Source: a virus. Taken from it: a DNA stretch of 34,261 nt. Positions 23,740 through 31,634 of the stretch are shown one piece after another. The notes under the pieces were generated by a model that was given only the letters and a program-made list of their open reading frames with translations, did no database searches and was not told the origin of the DNA. Position 1 is the stretch's first letter. Every line of letters begins with the position of its first letter. The stretch spans positions 1 through 34,261 of the IMG/VR virus record IMGVR_UViG_3300034198_013697; one strand, written 5' to 3'. A program made the position numbers and the translations under genes.

Positions 23740-25288
23740 ATGTATCACCGAATACAGAGTCTTCCTTAGCAACTTCCTTACCACTATAAAAGTCAGCAAT
23801 GGCTCCTAAGTCCGCAGCGTAATACTTGTCATAGGCAAATATGCAACCAAGCGTCAAAGCGTCTGTGGCGTCATCGTTCTTACCAAAGGGAAAGTTAGCC
23901 ATGCACTTGAGTAAAGGTTCTTGCCATTCTTCGACACCTTCGACAATCTCAGATTCCGTTGGTTGAAGTATGTAAACTTTACCCCTGTTCATCATTGCCT
24001 TAAGTGGCTGTGCCCTAGTTATCTTAGAACCATTCTGCCTAAGTAGCTCAGGGTTTTTACCTTGTACACCTGGTAACTTCTTTAACATTTCCCCATAGTG
24101 CTCACCACCGACACCAGGGTCTAGAGGAAACACAGGCACGCAGTCCCAACCATCGGCTTTACTTGTTTCATCAATGAGCACGTCGTTAGCGTCAACAAGG
24201 CCACGTTGTCCTACCATGTCCACGATAACAATGAAATCTTTGAACACTGCGAACTTAACACCCCTTGTCCAATCTCGCTTCAAGGTATCCTCGGCTATTT
24301 GTCCCCTACGTTCACCAACGCCAGCTAAGTCCCAACTTCTCACGTAACAGCGTGCAGTGTGGGCAATACTATCAAAGTGCTTACGTGTCATAGGTTTCAG
24401 CGTATCTAAGTTGAAGAAGCCACCGTTCATAGCCTGAGGGTCTTGCATCATTTGGGCATTGAATGTGTAGGGGTCATTGCTTTTCATTGCAAGCAGCGTT
24501 TCCGTTGATATACGCTGTGGGAATATGGATTCACCATCAATTAACGCTGGTATCTTTAGATGGACATATTTGTAGTCACTTTGGTTAAGCACAGCGCCGC
24601 TAAGGTCTTCAGGGTGAACACGTTGCTGAAATATGATTAGTGGTACTTTGTTCATATTGTTTCTGCGTGTAATAAAGGTGTTCCAAAGCTTATCAGCGAC
24701 ACCTTGGCGCCTTGTTTCATAGAATGTATCGCTGATTTTATTAGGGTCATCGAATATAAGGTCTCCACCGAAAGGAGTAGCTGTTAAGTCCCCTGCACCA
24801 AAACCCGTTGCCACACCGTATATCGTTGTTGCTAAGAACTCACCACGTTGAGCCGTAGTCCATATACCTGTGGAGTCTTTGCGCATGTTGGAACTAAGCC
24901 CACAAACGTTCTTAAGTACATCTTTGACTTCACGGCTAAACTTGTGACTTAGGTCTTTGGAGTAGGACACGTAGAAAAACTTAGCTGCACCGTTCATTAC
25001 GTAGCACCAAGCCACATAAAGCGTAACTATCAAAGTTTTACCGAAACGAGGGGCAATGTTGATTACTACGATGAAAGTATCATCGGGTAATTGACGCAAT
25101 GCACACTTGGTTAACAAATCACATAGAGCTTTGTGGTGCACTGTGACAATGAACTCAGTGTTATACAGTGCAAAGAAAGTCTCTTTAACAAAGGATAATA
25201 GGTCACGATATTCCCTAGGTTTCTCCATTGACGCATGGTAACGAAGTGCTTTCTCCAGAATCTTTGAGTTAATTGACGTTGGTTTCAT
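23729..25288 (-). CDS. terL: Terminase large subunit
   Basis: A 519-residue packaging motor and nuclease. ATPase: Walker A APRFGKT at residues ~79-85, preceded by a long hydrophobic strand; Walker B FGGDLIFDDP at ~173-182; coupling motif region near 208-223 (TRRNNMNKVPLIIFQQR). Nuclease: YVRSWDLAG with Asp320, FPLDPGVGGEHYG with Asp390, and KNDDATDAL with Asp472/473/476 near the end, a set of acidic residues as in the RNase H fold. Upstream terS overlaps by 4 bases. Together they cut and package DNA through the portal. Confidence 0.95.
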   Translation of the reverse strand: MKPTSINSKILEKALRYHASMEKPREYRDLLSFVKETFFALYNTEFIVTVHHKALCDLLTKCALRQLPDDTFIVVINIAPRFGKTLIVTLYVAWCYVMNGAAKFFYVSYSKDLSHKFSREVKDVLKNVCGLSSNMRKDSTGIWTTAQRGEFLATTIYGVATGFGAGDLTATPFGGDLIFDDPNKISDTFYETRRQGVADKLWNTFITRRNNMNKVPLIIFQQRVHPEDLSGAVLNQSDYKYVHLKIPALIDGESIFPQRISTETLLAMKSNDPYTFNAQMMQDPQAMNGGFFNLDTLKPMTRKHFDSIAHTARCYVRSWDLAGVGERRGQIAEDTLKRDWTRGVKFAVFKDFIVIVDMVGQRGLVDANDVLIDETSKADGWDCVPVFPLDPGVGGEHYGEMLKKLPGVQGKNPELLRQNGSKITRAQPLKAMMNRGKVYILQPTESEIVEGVEEWQEPLLKCMANFPFGKNDDATDALTLGCIFAYDKYYAADLGAIADFYSGKEVAKEDSVFGDTFTL

Positions 25289-25812
25289 GGTTTACCTCGT
25301 TTACTTAGAAACTCTGCATCTGTGGGGCTCATGTTCATTGCTATCTTTGTAGTCTCTAGCTCCACTTTGTCCCTGTGTGCCCTGCGGTTATGCTTCAATG
25401 ATTTCTCTGTTAACTCTAGTTTGCGTTCCTCTACATTGGCACGTTGTTTAGATAGTTCACGCTGTAACTGTGTAGTCGCTAAGTGTTCATCGTAACCAAA
25501 GCGGCTTTGGCACACGTAACGCAGTGCACTGAAAGTTACATTGCTCACATCAGGCATTGCCCCTGTGGCTATCTGCATTAACACTGTGTTTATTGATAAC
25601 TGTGCTCTTGCTTTACCAAGCTCCACAGCCTCAATGATTCTATTGTTAATAAACGAAGCATGTAGAAATGCCCTGATATCAACGTGAAGCAATGTGGCCA
25701 TTGTCCTAGGATCTAAGATACCTACGAAAGCGTAGTTCTCAATAAGTTCGATATCATTGTCACTTGGTTTCCAAGCACTTTGTTCAAAGAGTTCTGTAAT
25801 CGATGTGGTCAT
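25285..25812 (-). CDS. Terminase small subunit-like protein
   Basis: A 175-residue protein. I take ATG 25812 rather than 25821, because GGGAG lies 9 bases before 25812 and only 1 base before the other. The N-terminal half is helical with a possible HTH (DPRTMATLLHVDIRAFLHA), and the C-terminal half is a charged coiled coil (ELSKQRANVEERKLELTEKS). It is translationally coupled to terL (ATGA-type overlap), the normal terS position. It would recognise the packaging site. Family match not verified. Confidence 0.75.
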   Translation of the reverse strand: MTTSITELFEQSAWKPSDNDIELIENYAFVGILDPRTMATLLHVDIRAFLHASFINNRIIEAVELGKARAQLSINTVLMQIATGAMPDVSNVTFSALRYVCQSRFGYDEHLATTQLQRELSKQRANVEERKLELTEKSLKHNRRAHRDKVELETTKIAMNMSPTDAEFLSKRGKP

Positions 25813-25861
25813 AGTAATCATCTCCCTTAGTTAACCTTAGTTTTATTGGATAAATAAGGCA

Positions 25862-25877
25862 ACTGTGATTTCACAGT
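25862..25877. promoter_or_regulatory. Perfect inverted repeat ACTGTGA-TT-TCACAGT
   Basis: Seven-base arms with a 2-base centre, about 50 bases upstream of terS. It contains two facing CTGTGA elements, so it is a plausible binding site for a dimer acting on the late promoter. The other elements of the array are mostly single half-sites. Confidence 0.6.
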
Positions 25878-26235
25878 CGAGGTTCGATGACCCAAAAGGT
25901 GTCTTCTTATTTTTTTTATTTTTTTATAATATATATAGTAATAGTCACAGTGTATGAGAAAACCTTGGTACCAAAGGAAAAGGCACTGTGCAGCAACTGT
26001 GAACCACTGTGAACCCATCAGATTTCCCTTTGTTTACGTAGTATTCTTTTTACAGTGATTTCCCTGTCTCTGTGAACTCCACTGTAACAGCTGGCAGACA
26101 ATAATTACATAGTGTCACAGGATTGATAACATTGAACATCTTAGTCCTTGGTAATTTGATAACATTTTGATAAAGTAACAGAGCTTCCTTGTCACAGTTA
26201 AAACCCTTGGTGCCAAAGAACTTAGTCCTACTACT

Positions 26236-26259
26236 TGACACACAATGAACTATGTGTCA
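26236..26259. promoter_or_regulatory. Inverted repeat operator candidate before the HTH gene
   Basis: TGACACA (26236-26242) and TGTGTCA (26253-26259) are perfect 7-base arms with a 10-base spacer, 25 bases before the HTH start. The position suits autoregulation. The right arm runs into one of the TCACAG elements. TTGACA at 26235-26240 could be a -35 box, but no -10 lies at 16-18 bases. Confidence 0.5.
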
Positions 26260-26284
26260 CAGTATATTTAAGGAGGAAGGAACT

Positions 26285-26677
26285 ATGAACACAGAAATGG
26301 AGTTACATGAGCTCGCAGGTGTCATTGGTATCAGTGTTAGAACATTGTACCGAGCACTTCGTAAAGCCGATGTTCGCATTGATTACAAGGTTAGTCATAG
26401 AGGTAAGCGTAAATCAGTGGTCACAGTTAACGATGTGGTCATATCACACATAAAGGAGGCACTATGTAAACGCAGCTTTAGACCAAAGCGTCTTGATAAC
26501 TTGGTTGGTTTGTTCTATATCGTTAAGGATGGATTGACACTAAGAGAATTTAAGATTGCTGTGAACGATGTAGTCAGCATAACAGAGACAAGCTGTTTCA
26601 ATGGTCTGTTTACGTACACAATGATAACTTGGGATAACACAGTCTACGAAGTAACAACTAGGGAGAAATTGAAATGA
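26285..26677 (+). CDS. HTH regulator with small C-terminal beta domain
   Basis: A 130-residue protein. AAGGAGGAAGG lies just before ATG 26285, so I reject the start at 26252. Residues ~6-27 form a MerR/excisionase-like HTH (ELAGVIGISVRTLYRALRKA), with a basic wing (SHRGKRKSVVTVNDVV). Residues ~75-130 are a beta domain (LTLREFKIAVNDVVSIT ... TYTMITWDNTVYEV) related to the next gene. As first gene of the early operon, next to the array and the palindrome, it is the best candidate to bind CTGTGA elements. Its 3' end overlaps the next gene by 4 bases. Confidence 0.75.
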   Translation: MNTEMELHELAGVIGISVRTLYRALRKADVRIDYKVSHRGKRKSVVTVNDVVISHIKEALCKRSFRPKRLDNLVGLFYIVKDGLTLREFKIAVNDVVSITETSCFNGLFTYTMITWDNTVYEVTTREKLK

Positions 26678-26901
26678 GTAAGTTTATACATGTAACTGAG
26701 TCAGATGGCACAGAGTTTGCACTATCCGTTAATAACATAGTAAGTATTGAACCACAGTTTGAACCTAGCAACCCTGAGTTAATTGTAGAAGGTAGGTTTA
26801 TTATAAGAGTAAGCTTTTACGGTAAAACTCATAGGTTAGACAATGTGCAGTTAGCAGCATATTTCGAAAATATAGATGATGTAATGGAATTTATTAAATA
26901 A
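26674..26901 (+). CDS. Small FlbD-like beta-barrel protein
   Basis: A 75-residue protein coupled to the HTH gene (ATGA overlap). VTESDGTEFALSVNNIVSIE, then FIIRVSFYGKTHRL, resembles FlbD-like domains and the C-terminal domain of the preceding regulator (IAVNDVVSIT). Possibly a free-standing regulator partner. A hairpin follows at the stop codon. Confidence 0.6.
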   Translation: MSKFIHVTESDGTEFALSVNNIVSIEPQFEPSNPELIVEGRFIIRVSFYGKTHRLDNVQLAAYFENIDDVMEFIK

Positions 26902-26928
26902 AAAACCCCCATTGTTCGCGCAATGAGG
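26897..26928 (-). terminator. Intrinsic terminator for leftward transcription
   Basis: Read on the minus strand: CCTCATTG (from 26928), loop CGCGAA, CAATGGGG, then TTTTTTATTT. The stem is 8 pairs with one G-T. On the plus strand that position is a C-A mismatch and no T-run follows, so the structure is better for leftward transcripts, although all nearby genes run right. It overlaps the stop of the 26674 gene. Confidence 0.55.
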
Positions 26929-26953
26929 ATTCAAAAAATGAGGACTATAGTAC

Positions 26954-28492
26954 ATGAATAGTAACATGCTAGCGGACTTTCCGCAATCTAAAAAGTATTC
27001 TTTTTTCCTAAGAAACGGTGAGCTTAAGGTAAATAATGTAATCTCTGGTAAGTCAGGCTCACTGACCGCAGCGGTTATGAATGAACTTAAGAATGAGTGG
27101 AAATTGCACGAAGATATCCTTGCACAAGAGATATCAAGGATACGCCATAGCCTAATTGCCGTTGAGAATGAGAAAGAGAAGGCTAATCTTAAAGAGATTT
27201 CTAAGCACACAGATAACACAATGATGACTAAGGATGAGATGAAACAGTACTATGAGTCCTGTTACTACTTCATGACTAAGTCCATGGGTGATGGTTGGCT
27301 CATTGACCTTGAGAATCATAAATTTACAATGATTGACAAGAGTGCCATAGCCGATGTGATTGAAGATAAGGACGAGAACAAGGCTTACTGGAAATCAAGG
27401 TATTTCATTGGTAAACGTGAATACAATCCACATAAGCACTCAATACTATACGATGTGGTCGATGGTAACATTACATATAAAGCAATGAATACTTATTACT
27501 TGCCAACATGGAAGAAAGAGTATCCAAAGCCACCTGTGCAACTAGACCCTTTGTTAGTTAAGTTCTTTAAGCACTTGTTTCCAGAGCGTGATTGTCAACT
27601 CTACATCATGGACTGGATAGCGAACTCTATGTTCACTCGTAACATGTGCTACTTGATACTCATTGGTGAGAAACGTGTAGGCAAAGGTCTCTTGGTTGAT
27701 ATGATTTCCCGTGTACATCGTAGGGAAAACGTGCAAACAAGGTCATCTGAGCAAGCCTACGACTTGTATGATGGTGACTTAGCATTCACGACCGTTGTGA
27801 GCTTTGATGAAATAACCATTTGCAATAGTAAGCAATACAATTACTTAAAGACTTTTGCCAATGATTACAAGAACTATCGAGCCATGCACTCAGAGAGTTT
27901 TACTGCAAACAATTACGCAAACGTTATTATTACTTTGAACAAAGAGTCGTCCATATCAGCACTAGACACACAAGACGGGAGGTTATCAGTGCCAAAGTTA
28001 ACAAGTAAGAAATTAGTTGAGTCATTCACAGAGGAAGAAAGAAAGAGATTATGGACAGACGACAGCTTGATTGAGAACCTGGTTGCTTACTGTTTCCATA
28101 GTAAACCAACTCGTGATATGGCCGTGAGACACGTCAACTTAGAAGAACTTGAGAAGGTCACGACTCTTGCAATGCCTAACTATATGGCCGAATTTCTAGA
28201 AATTTGCCGTGAACTTATGCTCAAAGAGTTCAAGAATTTAGACGGGGCACTAAAAGCATATAATGATTCAGGTAACAAGAACTTTAAGTTTGTAATACCT
28301 ACAAACATAGTGTCAAAGGCTATCGTGCGCTGTGAAGACCATAAGAACCCTGATTTACGTAGTATCTCACAGAACAAGTTACATAAGTTCTTTGTGAATC
28401 ACCCTGAATCAGGGAAAACTATGCGCCAGACTTCGGAGACTAAGTATAAGATTTTGACAAACAATGATTTACTGGGTATTGCTACAAAATAA
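26954..28492 (+). CDS. Replicative primase-helicase (SF3/DUF5906-like)
   Basis: A 512-residue protein; GAGGA lies before ATG 26954. Walker A GEKRVGKG at ~238-245 (after a hydrophobic strand CYLILI), Walker B VVSFDE at ~281-286, sensor VIITLNK at ~324-330, and an Arg-containing GRLSVPKL at ~342-349, all in SF3/DUF5906 order. The N-terminal 200 residues hold no zinc-finger or TOPRIM motif I recognise, so primase activity is unproven. It would unwind DNA for the polymerase encoded next. The frame contains long charged helices near 45-85. Hairpin at the stop codon. Confidence 0.85.
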   Translation: MNSNMLADFPQSKKYSFFLRNGELKVNNVISGKSGSLTAAVMNELKNEWKLHEDILAQEISRIRHSLIAVENEKEKANLKEISKHTDNTMMTKDEMKQYYESCYYFMTKSMGDGWLIDLENHKFTMIDKSAIADVIEDKDENKAYWKSRYFIGKREYNPHKHSILYDVVDGNITYKAMNTYYLPTWKKEYPKPPVQLDPLLVKFFKHLFPERDCQLYIMDWIANSMFTRNMCYLILIGEKRVGKGLLVDMISRVHRRENVQTRSSEQAYDLYDGDLAFTTVVSFDEITICNSKQYNYLKTFANDYKNYRAMHSESFTANNYANVIITLNKESSISALDTQDGRLSVPKLTSKKLVESFTEEERKRLWTDDSLIENLVAYCFHSKPTRDMAVRHVNLEELEKVTTLAMPNYMAEFLEICRELMLKEFKNLDGALKAYNDSGNKNFKFVIPTNIVSKAIVRCEDHKNPDLRSISQNKLHKFFVNHPESGKTMRQTSETKYKILTNNDLLGIATK

Positions 28493-28516
28493 AAAACCGC
28501 AGGGGATGACTGCGGT
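28491..28516 (-). terminator. Intrinsic terminator for leftward transcription
   Basis: ACCGCAG (28496-28502), 7-base loop, CTGCGGT (28510-28516); perfect 7-bp stem. On the minus strand it is followed by TTTTTTATTTTG; on the plus strand by TCACCG, no T-run. It lies at the helicase stop codon, in the same arrangement as the hairpin at 26897-26928. Confidence 0.55.
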
Positions 28517-28611
28517 TCACCGATTAGAGTGTGGGAGGAGTTACTCTGTTTGGCTTATATCAACAATAGGTGTCATCAGGAAAAAAAACAATAGATAAAA
28601 AGGACTAGGTT

Positions 28612-30510
28612 ATGAAAAACTTTACAAATGTTTACATTGATATGGAGTATAGAAAAAACGACGTTACAGGAACCTTTAAACTGATATGTGTGTCTTTAGA
28701 AGTAGATGAGTTGGTAACATCATTTGATTTGAGACACGATGACAAAGATTTTAAAGATTTTATTAATAAGTTAAGTAATCCATTATTTATAGCGTACAAC
28801 GTAGCAGGTGCAGAGGGTCAGGCGTTAACTCAGATAATGGGTCACAAATGGATGTTGAAAACGAACTGGATTGACTTATGGGTAGAATTTAAGCAGTATT
28901 CTTTAACACATCCCGATTATATGAATCAAAAGAACGGTATAACTACGGCTTTGGATACCTTTGAGATACCATATAACGCTGATAAAGAGGGAACCCGTGA
29001 GATTATCTTAGGTAACGATGAGTACACAGACGCTCAGATGGCTCAGATTATCAAGTACTGTGAAGCCGATGTTCTATCTTTGAGACCATTAGCACGTAAG
29101 TTGTTCATTATTGGCCAAGATTACGGTGTAACCCTTGATGATATGATTGAACGTGGTCGCTATTGTCGCAACGTTGGCGTATCTCAGTTCTGTTCACGTG
29201 GTTTCCCAATGGACAAAGAGTTAACAAAGGCTGTCTTTAATAATCGTCAGAAGCTGCGCAATGCACTTAGTGCTCAATGTAACGAAGTGACAGGGTTCAA
29301 GATATACAAAGAAAATACTAAGGGTCGTGGTGAACACAAAGTCTTTACACATTATAGCTTTAGCTTCAGCGAATTCGCTGAATACCTTGAGTCTAAGGGT
29401 CTGCTACATACTTGGAAACGCACAGAGGCTGGTAGACTTTGCATGGAAGAGGACTATGTAGACGAAATGGTCAGCGGTTACAAGACAATCATCGAGCCTG
29501 TGTACTTAGCACGCAATACATTGAAGCAATTGAACTCCACAGACCTCAGCGCAATCATGGATGACGATGGATACATTAGACCTGATTATTGGGTATTTCA
29601 TCAAAAGACTTCAAGGACAAGTCCTAAGCCAGCCAAAGGGTTCATAATGAATCTATGCCCTTGGTTACGTATGCTATGCAGACCAGCGCCAGGACGTGCC
29701 CTTGTTACCATAGACTTTAAGTCCCAAGAGGTCTTAGTAGCTGCGGCGTTAGCTAAAGATTACTCAATGCTCGAAGATTACTTGACCGATATTTACCTTG
29801 GTCAAGGTAAGAAGACTGGGTTTATTCCTAAGGAAGCTACAAAGAAGTCACATAAAACAATGCGCGACGGATTTAAGCCCGTGGTCTTAGGTACTAGTTT
29901 TGGAATGCAAGCGAAGTCATTGTCAATACATTTTTACAACTTCTGGAAAGATCTTGGTATCGAGAAAGACCTAGGTGACTGCGAGTCCGACGCTCGTGAG
30001 TTTCTTTACAATCACAAGGAGTCGTATGCAGCGTACTATGATTTCATTGCTGACACGCTGTATTCTATGAAAGACAACGGATACATAGAGACTGTGGACG
30101 CTTGGAAGTACTTTTATTCCCGTGGTATGCGTGAGAACTCGGTTAAGAATCTTAAAATGCAAGGTAACGGTGCAGCAATGACTCGTCGGGCTAGTAACTA
30201 TTGTATCGAGGACTACAATGTTTGGGTTATCCCACTGCACGACGCTGTTTACTTTGAATGCGCAGAGTCCGAAGCTGTAGAGTTAGCCAAAAAAGTCAGC
30301 GCTGCAATGGTTCAAGCGAGCATTGATACCTTGGGTGAAGAGTTCGGTAAGCACATGGGTACAGCGACACAGATATTCACGCACACTATGCCTTACTATG
30401 ATAAACGTGGTGAGACAATGTATCGCCGAGTAACTAAGGAACTAGGTTTCCCTTGTCCCGAGGAATTTACGAAGCCACCAGAGATTGAGAACATCCACAA
30501 CCCAGCGTAA
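28612..30510 (+). CDS. Family A DNA polymerase with N-terminal 3'-5' exonuclease
   Basis: A 632-residue replicative polymerase; AAGGAC precedes ATG 28612. Exonuclease: YIDME with Asp10/Glu12, AYNVAGAEGQAL at ~61-72 and the YCEADV motif with Asp153, i.e. a DEDD-type domain. Polymerase: RTSPKPAKGF at ~335-344, motif A TIDFKSQE with Asp368, motif B RDGFKPVVLGTSFGM at ~418-432, QGNGAA at ~517-522, and motif C LHDAVYFEC with His543/Asp544. Motif C is usually His-Asp-Glu; here the Glu is Ala545. The gene ends in a rightward terminator. It works with the primase-helicase in the same operon. Confidence 0.95.
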   Translation: MKNFTNVYIDMEYRKNDVTGTFKLICVSLEVDELVTSFDLRHDDKDFKDFINKLSNPLFIAYNVAGAEGQALTQIMGHKWMLKTNWIDLWVEFKQYSLTHPDYMNQKNGITTALDTFEIPYNADKEGTREIILGNDEYTDAQMAQIIKYCEADVLSLRPLARKLFIIGQDYGVTLDDMIERGRYCRNVGVSQFCSRGFPMDKELTKAVFNNRQKLRNALSAQCNEVTGFKIYKENTKGRGEHKVFTHYSFSFSEFAEYLESKGLLHTWKRTEAGRLCMEEDYVDEMVSGYKTIIEPVYLARNTLKQLNSTDLSAIMDDDGYIRPDYWVFHQKTSRTSPKPAKGFIMNLCPWLRMLCRPAPGRALVTIDFKSQEVLVAAALAKDYSMLEDYLTDIYLGQGKKTGFIPKEATKKSHKTMRDGFKPVVLGTSFGMQAKSLSIHFYNFWKDLGIEKDLGDCESDAREFLYNHKESYAAYYDFIADTLYSMKDNGYIETVDAWKYFYSRGMRENSVKNLKMQGNGAAMTRRASNYCIEDYNVWVIPLHDAVYFECAESEAVELAKKVSAAMVQASIDTLGEEFGKHMGTATQIFTHTMPYYDKRGETMYRRVTKELGFPCPEEFTKPPEIENIHNPA

Positions 30511-30527
30511 CAACTGGGTTTTTCTTT
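30499..30527 (+). terminator. Rho-independent terminator after the polymerase gene
   Basis: AACCCAG (30499-30505), 8-base loop, CTGGGTT (30514-30520), then TTTCTTT. The 7-bp stem includes the stop codon in its loop. It separates the replication genes from the downstream small-gene operon. Confidence 0.75.
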
Positions 30528-30561
30528 GTGACAAAAATTCTTTGACCCGTCGCTTGACTTT

Positions 30562-30776
30562 GGATGCCACGAGTGGCATCCTTAGAACAGGAAGAGTGAT
30601 AGCTCTGACAGCAACGAGAGTCTAGGGGAAGCAGCGAACGGTGCCTCTAGGAGTACAAGGGAACCCAACTACATAGGGTTTGACCATATAGCAGTGAGAC
30701 CTGCTTCAAGTTGAATTGATTTCAACGATGACAACGTAAACAACGTAAAGTAGTTCCTGTGGTGCGGTTTCACCAC
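30562..30776 (+). ncRNA. Hairpin-rich non-coding region, candidate structured RNA
   Basis: 341 bases (30511-30851) have no convincing frame. Seven hairpins lie here: GGATGCCA-CGAG-TGGCATCC (30562-30581); CTCT/AGAG (30603/30617), with AGAG at 30593 as alternative partner; CTAGGGG/CCTCTAG (30622-30628/30644-30650); AACCC/GGGTT (30662-30680); AGCAG/CTGCT (30690-30705); GTTGAA/TTCAAC (30710-30726); GTGGTG/CACCAC (30759-30776). A repeat ACAACGTAAACAACGTAAA sits at 30731-30749. Polarity is assumed rightward from neighbours. I recognise no known RNA class and no strong promoter. A leader of the 30852 operon is the other reading. Confidence 0.5.
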
Positions 30777-30851
30777 GTTAAAACATAAACACATCGGGAC
30801 AAAATACATAGTTTCCATTGTCACTTTGCAATTAATACTAGGAGACACAAT

Positions 30852-31187
30852 ATGACAGTAGAATTTAGAATCATTGAGATTGTTGGAGAATACGAAGGTG
30901 ACGAGTACGAAGAAACATATCAAGTGTTAAAAGATGGCTTTGAATCTAAGAAATCTGCCAGTGAGTACGCAGTAGCTAATTACCAAAGTAAACAATACTT
31001 TATACGTGGTGACAAACTAAAGTACCTGACAAAGCAACAAGAACTAGCTTACAAATTACAGAAAGAACTAAAAGAATTGTTATACTTAAAACCAGGCGAC
31101 AACGATGTACGTAGAGATATTACTGCGAATCAAAATAGATTAGATAAACTTAGTAAACAAATAGAAAAAGAAATCAGAGGACAATAA
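30852..31187 (+). CDS. Small early protein with C-terminal coiled coil, unknown
   Basis: A 111-residue protein; AGGAGAC before ATG 30852. The N-terminal ~55 residues are acidic, mixed alpha/beta (RIIEIVGEYEGDEYEETYQV); residues ~60-110 are charged helix (TKQQELAYKLQKELKELLYL ... KLSKQIEKEI). First gene after the hairpin region and start of an overlapping operon (ATGA-like junction to the next gene). Function not recognised. Confidence 0.65.
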   Translation: MTVEFRIIEIVGEYEGDEYEETYQVLKDGFESKKSASEYAVANYQSKQYFIRGDKLKYLTKQQELAYKLQKELKELLYLKPGDNDVRRDITANQNRLDKLSKQIEKEIRGQ

Positions 31188-31408
31188 TGAAACACATTTA
31201 CATGTACGAATACAAAGCAGCGTTGAGCGATGGCACGGATATAACAATGAGGTCTGTGAATCTTAGTGTATTCAGAGCCTTAGTTAAACGTTATGACAAG
31301 AAATCAAGTATTACAAAGATAACTATGACTCTTGCATTCACTGGTGACAATGACACAGGGTTTGGCATTGAAGAATACAACAAAGTAATCTGGGAGGTAG
31401 CAAAATGA
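31187..31408 (+). CDS. Small early protein, unknown
   Basis: A 73-residue protein; ATG 31187 overlaps the preceding stop (TAATG), RBS AGAGGA just upstream. It contains YEYKAALSDGTDITMRSVNL and a TKITMTLAFTGDN strand segment; a small alpha/beta fold is likely. No family recognised. Confidence 0.6.
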   Translation: MKHIYMYEYKAALSDGTDITMRSVNLSVFRALVKRYDKKSSITKITMTLAFTGDNDTGFGIEEYNKVIWEVAK

Positions 31409-31632
31409 TGACAGAATCTGGAATCATTGATATTGAAAAGCTTTGTGTCGGGGATAGTTTATACTACGTTGGAAAATACAAAGTAAGAGGTAGACATTAT
31501 AAAGTTATTGATATTTGTAAGCGTACTGAAACTGTAACACTGTCTAAATGGAAAGGAAAAAGGGAAATGAAAATAACCTTTGACCTACTAATAGCAATTT
31601 TTATAACTATTGAAAAAGGACAAGGATGGTAA
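31405..31632 (+). CDS. Small beta protein, paralogue of the next gene
   Basis: A 75-residue protein; GGGAGG before ATG 31405, which overlaps the preceding stop. The segment GRHYKVIDICKRTETVTLSK followed by KGK and an I..L end aligns with GKDYRVCDHMFEGDTTVTIL, KGK of the next gene. Function unknown. Confidence 0.6.
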   Translation: MMTESGIIDIEKLCVGDSLYYVGKYKVRGRHYKVIDICKRTETVTLSKWKGKREMKITFDLLIAIFITIEKGQGW

Positions 31633-31634
31633 CT

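Larger units (their letters stand above)
25813..26284. promoter_or_regulatory. Divergent control region with iteron-like array, copy B
   Basis: 472 non-coding bases between leftward terS and the rightward HTH gene. It holds an AT-rich tract (25905-25940, including TATAAT) and nine CTGTGA/TCACAG elements: CTGTGA at 25863, 25997, 26007 and 26070; TCACAG at 25871, 25945, 26115, 26192 and 26257. The block 26097-26138 repeats 13255-13296. Both late and early promoters should lie here, but no good -35/-10 pair was singled out. Short frames at 25827-26018 and 26050-26241 look spurious. Confidence 0.8.

Noticed and set aside
25872-25890. GGTTCGATGACC resembling a tRNA T-arm
   Set aside because: No anticodon arm, acceptor stem or D-arm around it.
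25827-26241. Two short leftward frames in the divergent control region
   Set aside because: No ribosome sites, and they cross the iteron array and AT tract; composition not protein-like.
26851-27219. 122-codon leftward frame at the start of the helicase gene
   Set aside because: Opposite-strand shadow; the helicase frame has clear motifs.
28526-28605. Possible leader peptide (TTG start) before the polymerase gene, with GGGAGGAG in a hairpin loop
   Set aside because: Only 14 codons with a rare start; AGAGT/ACTCT hairpin is short. Not enough support.
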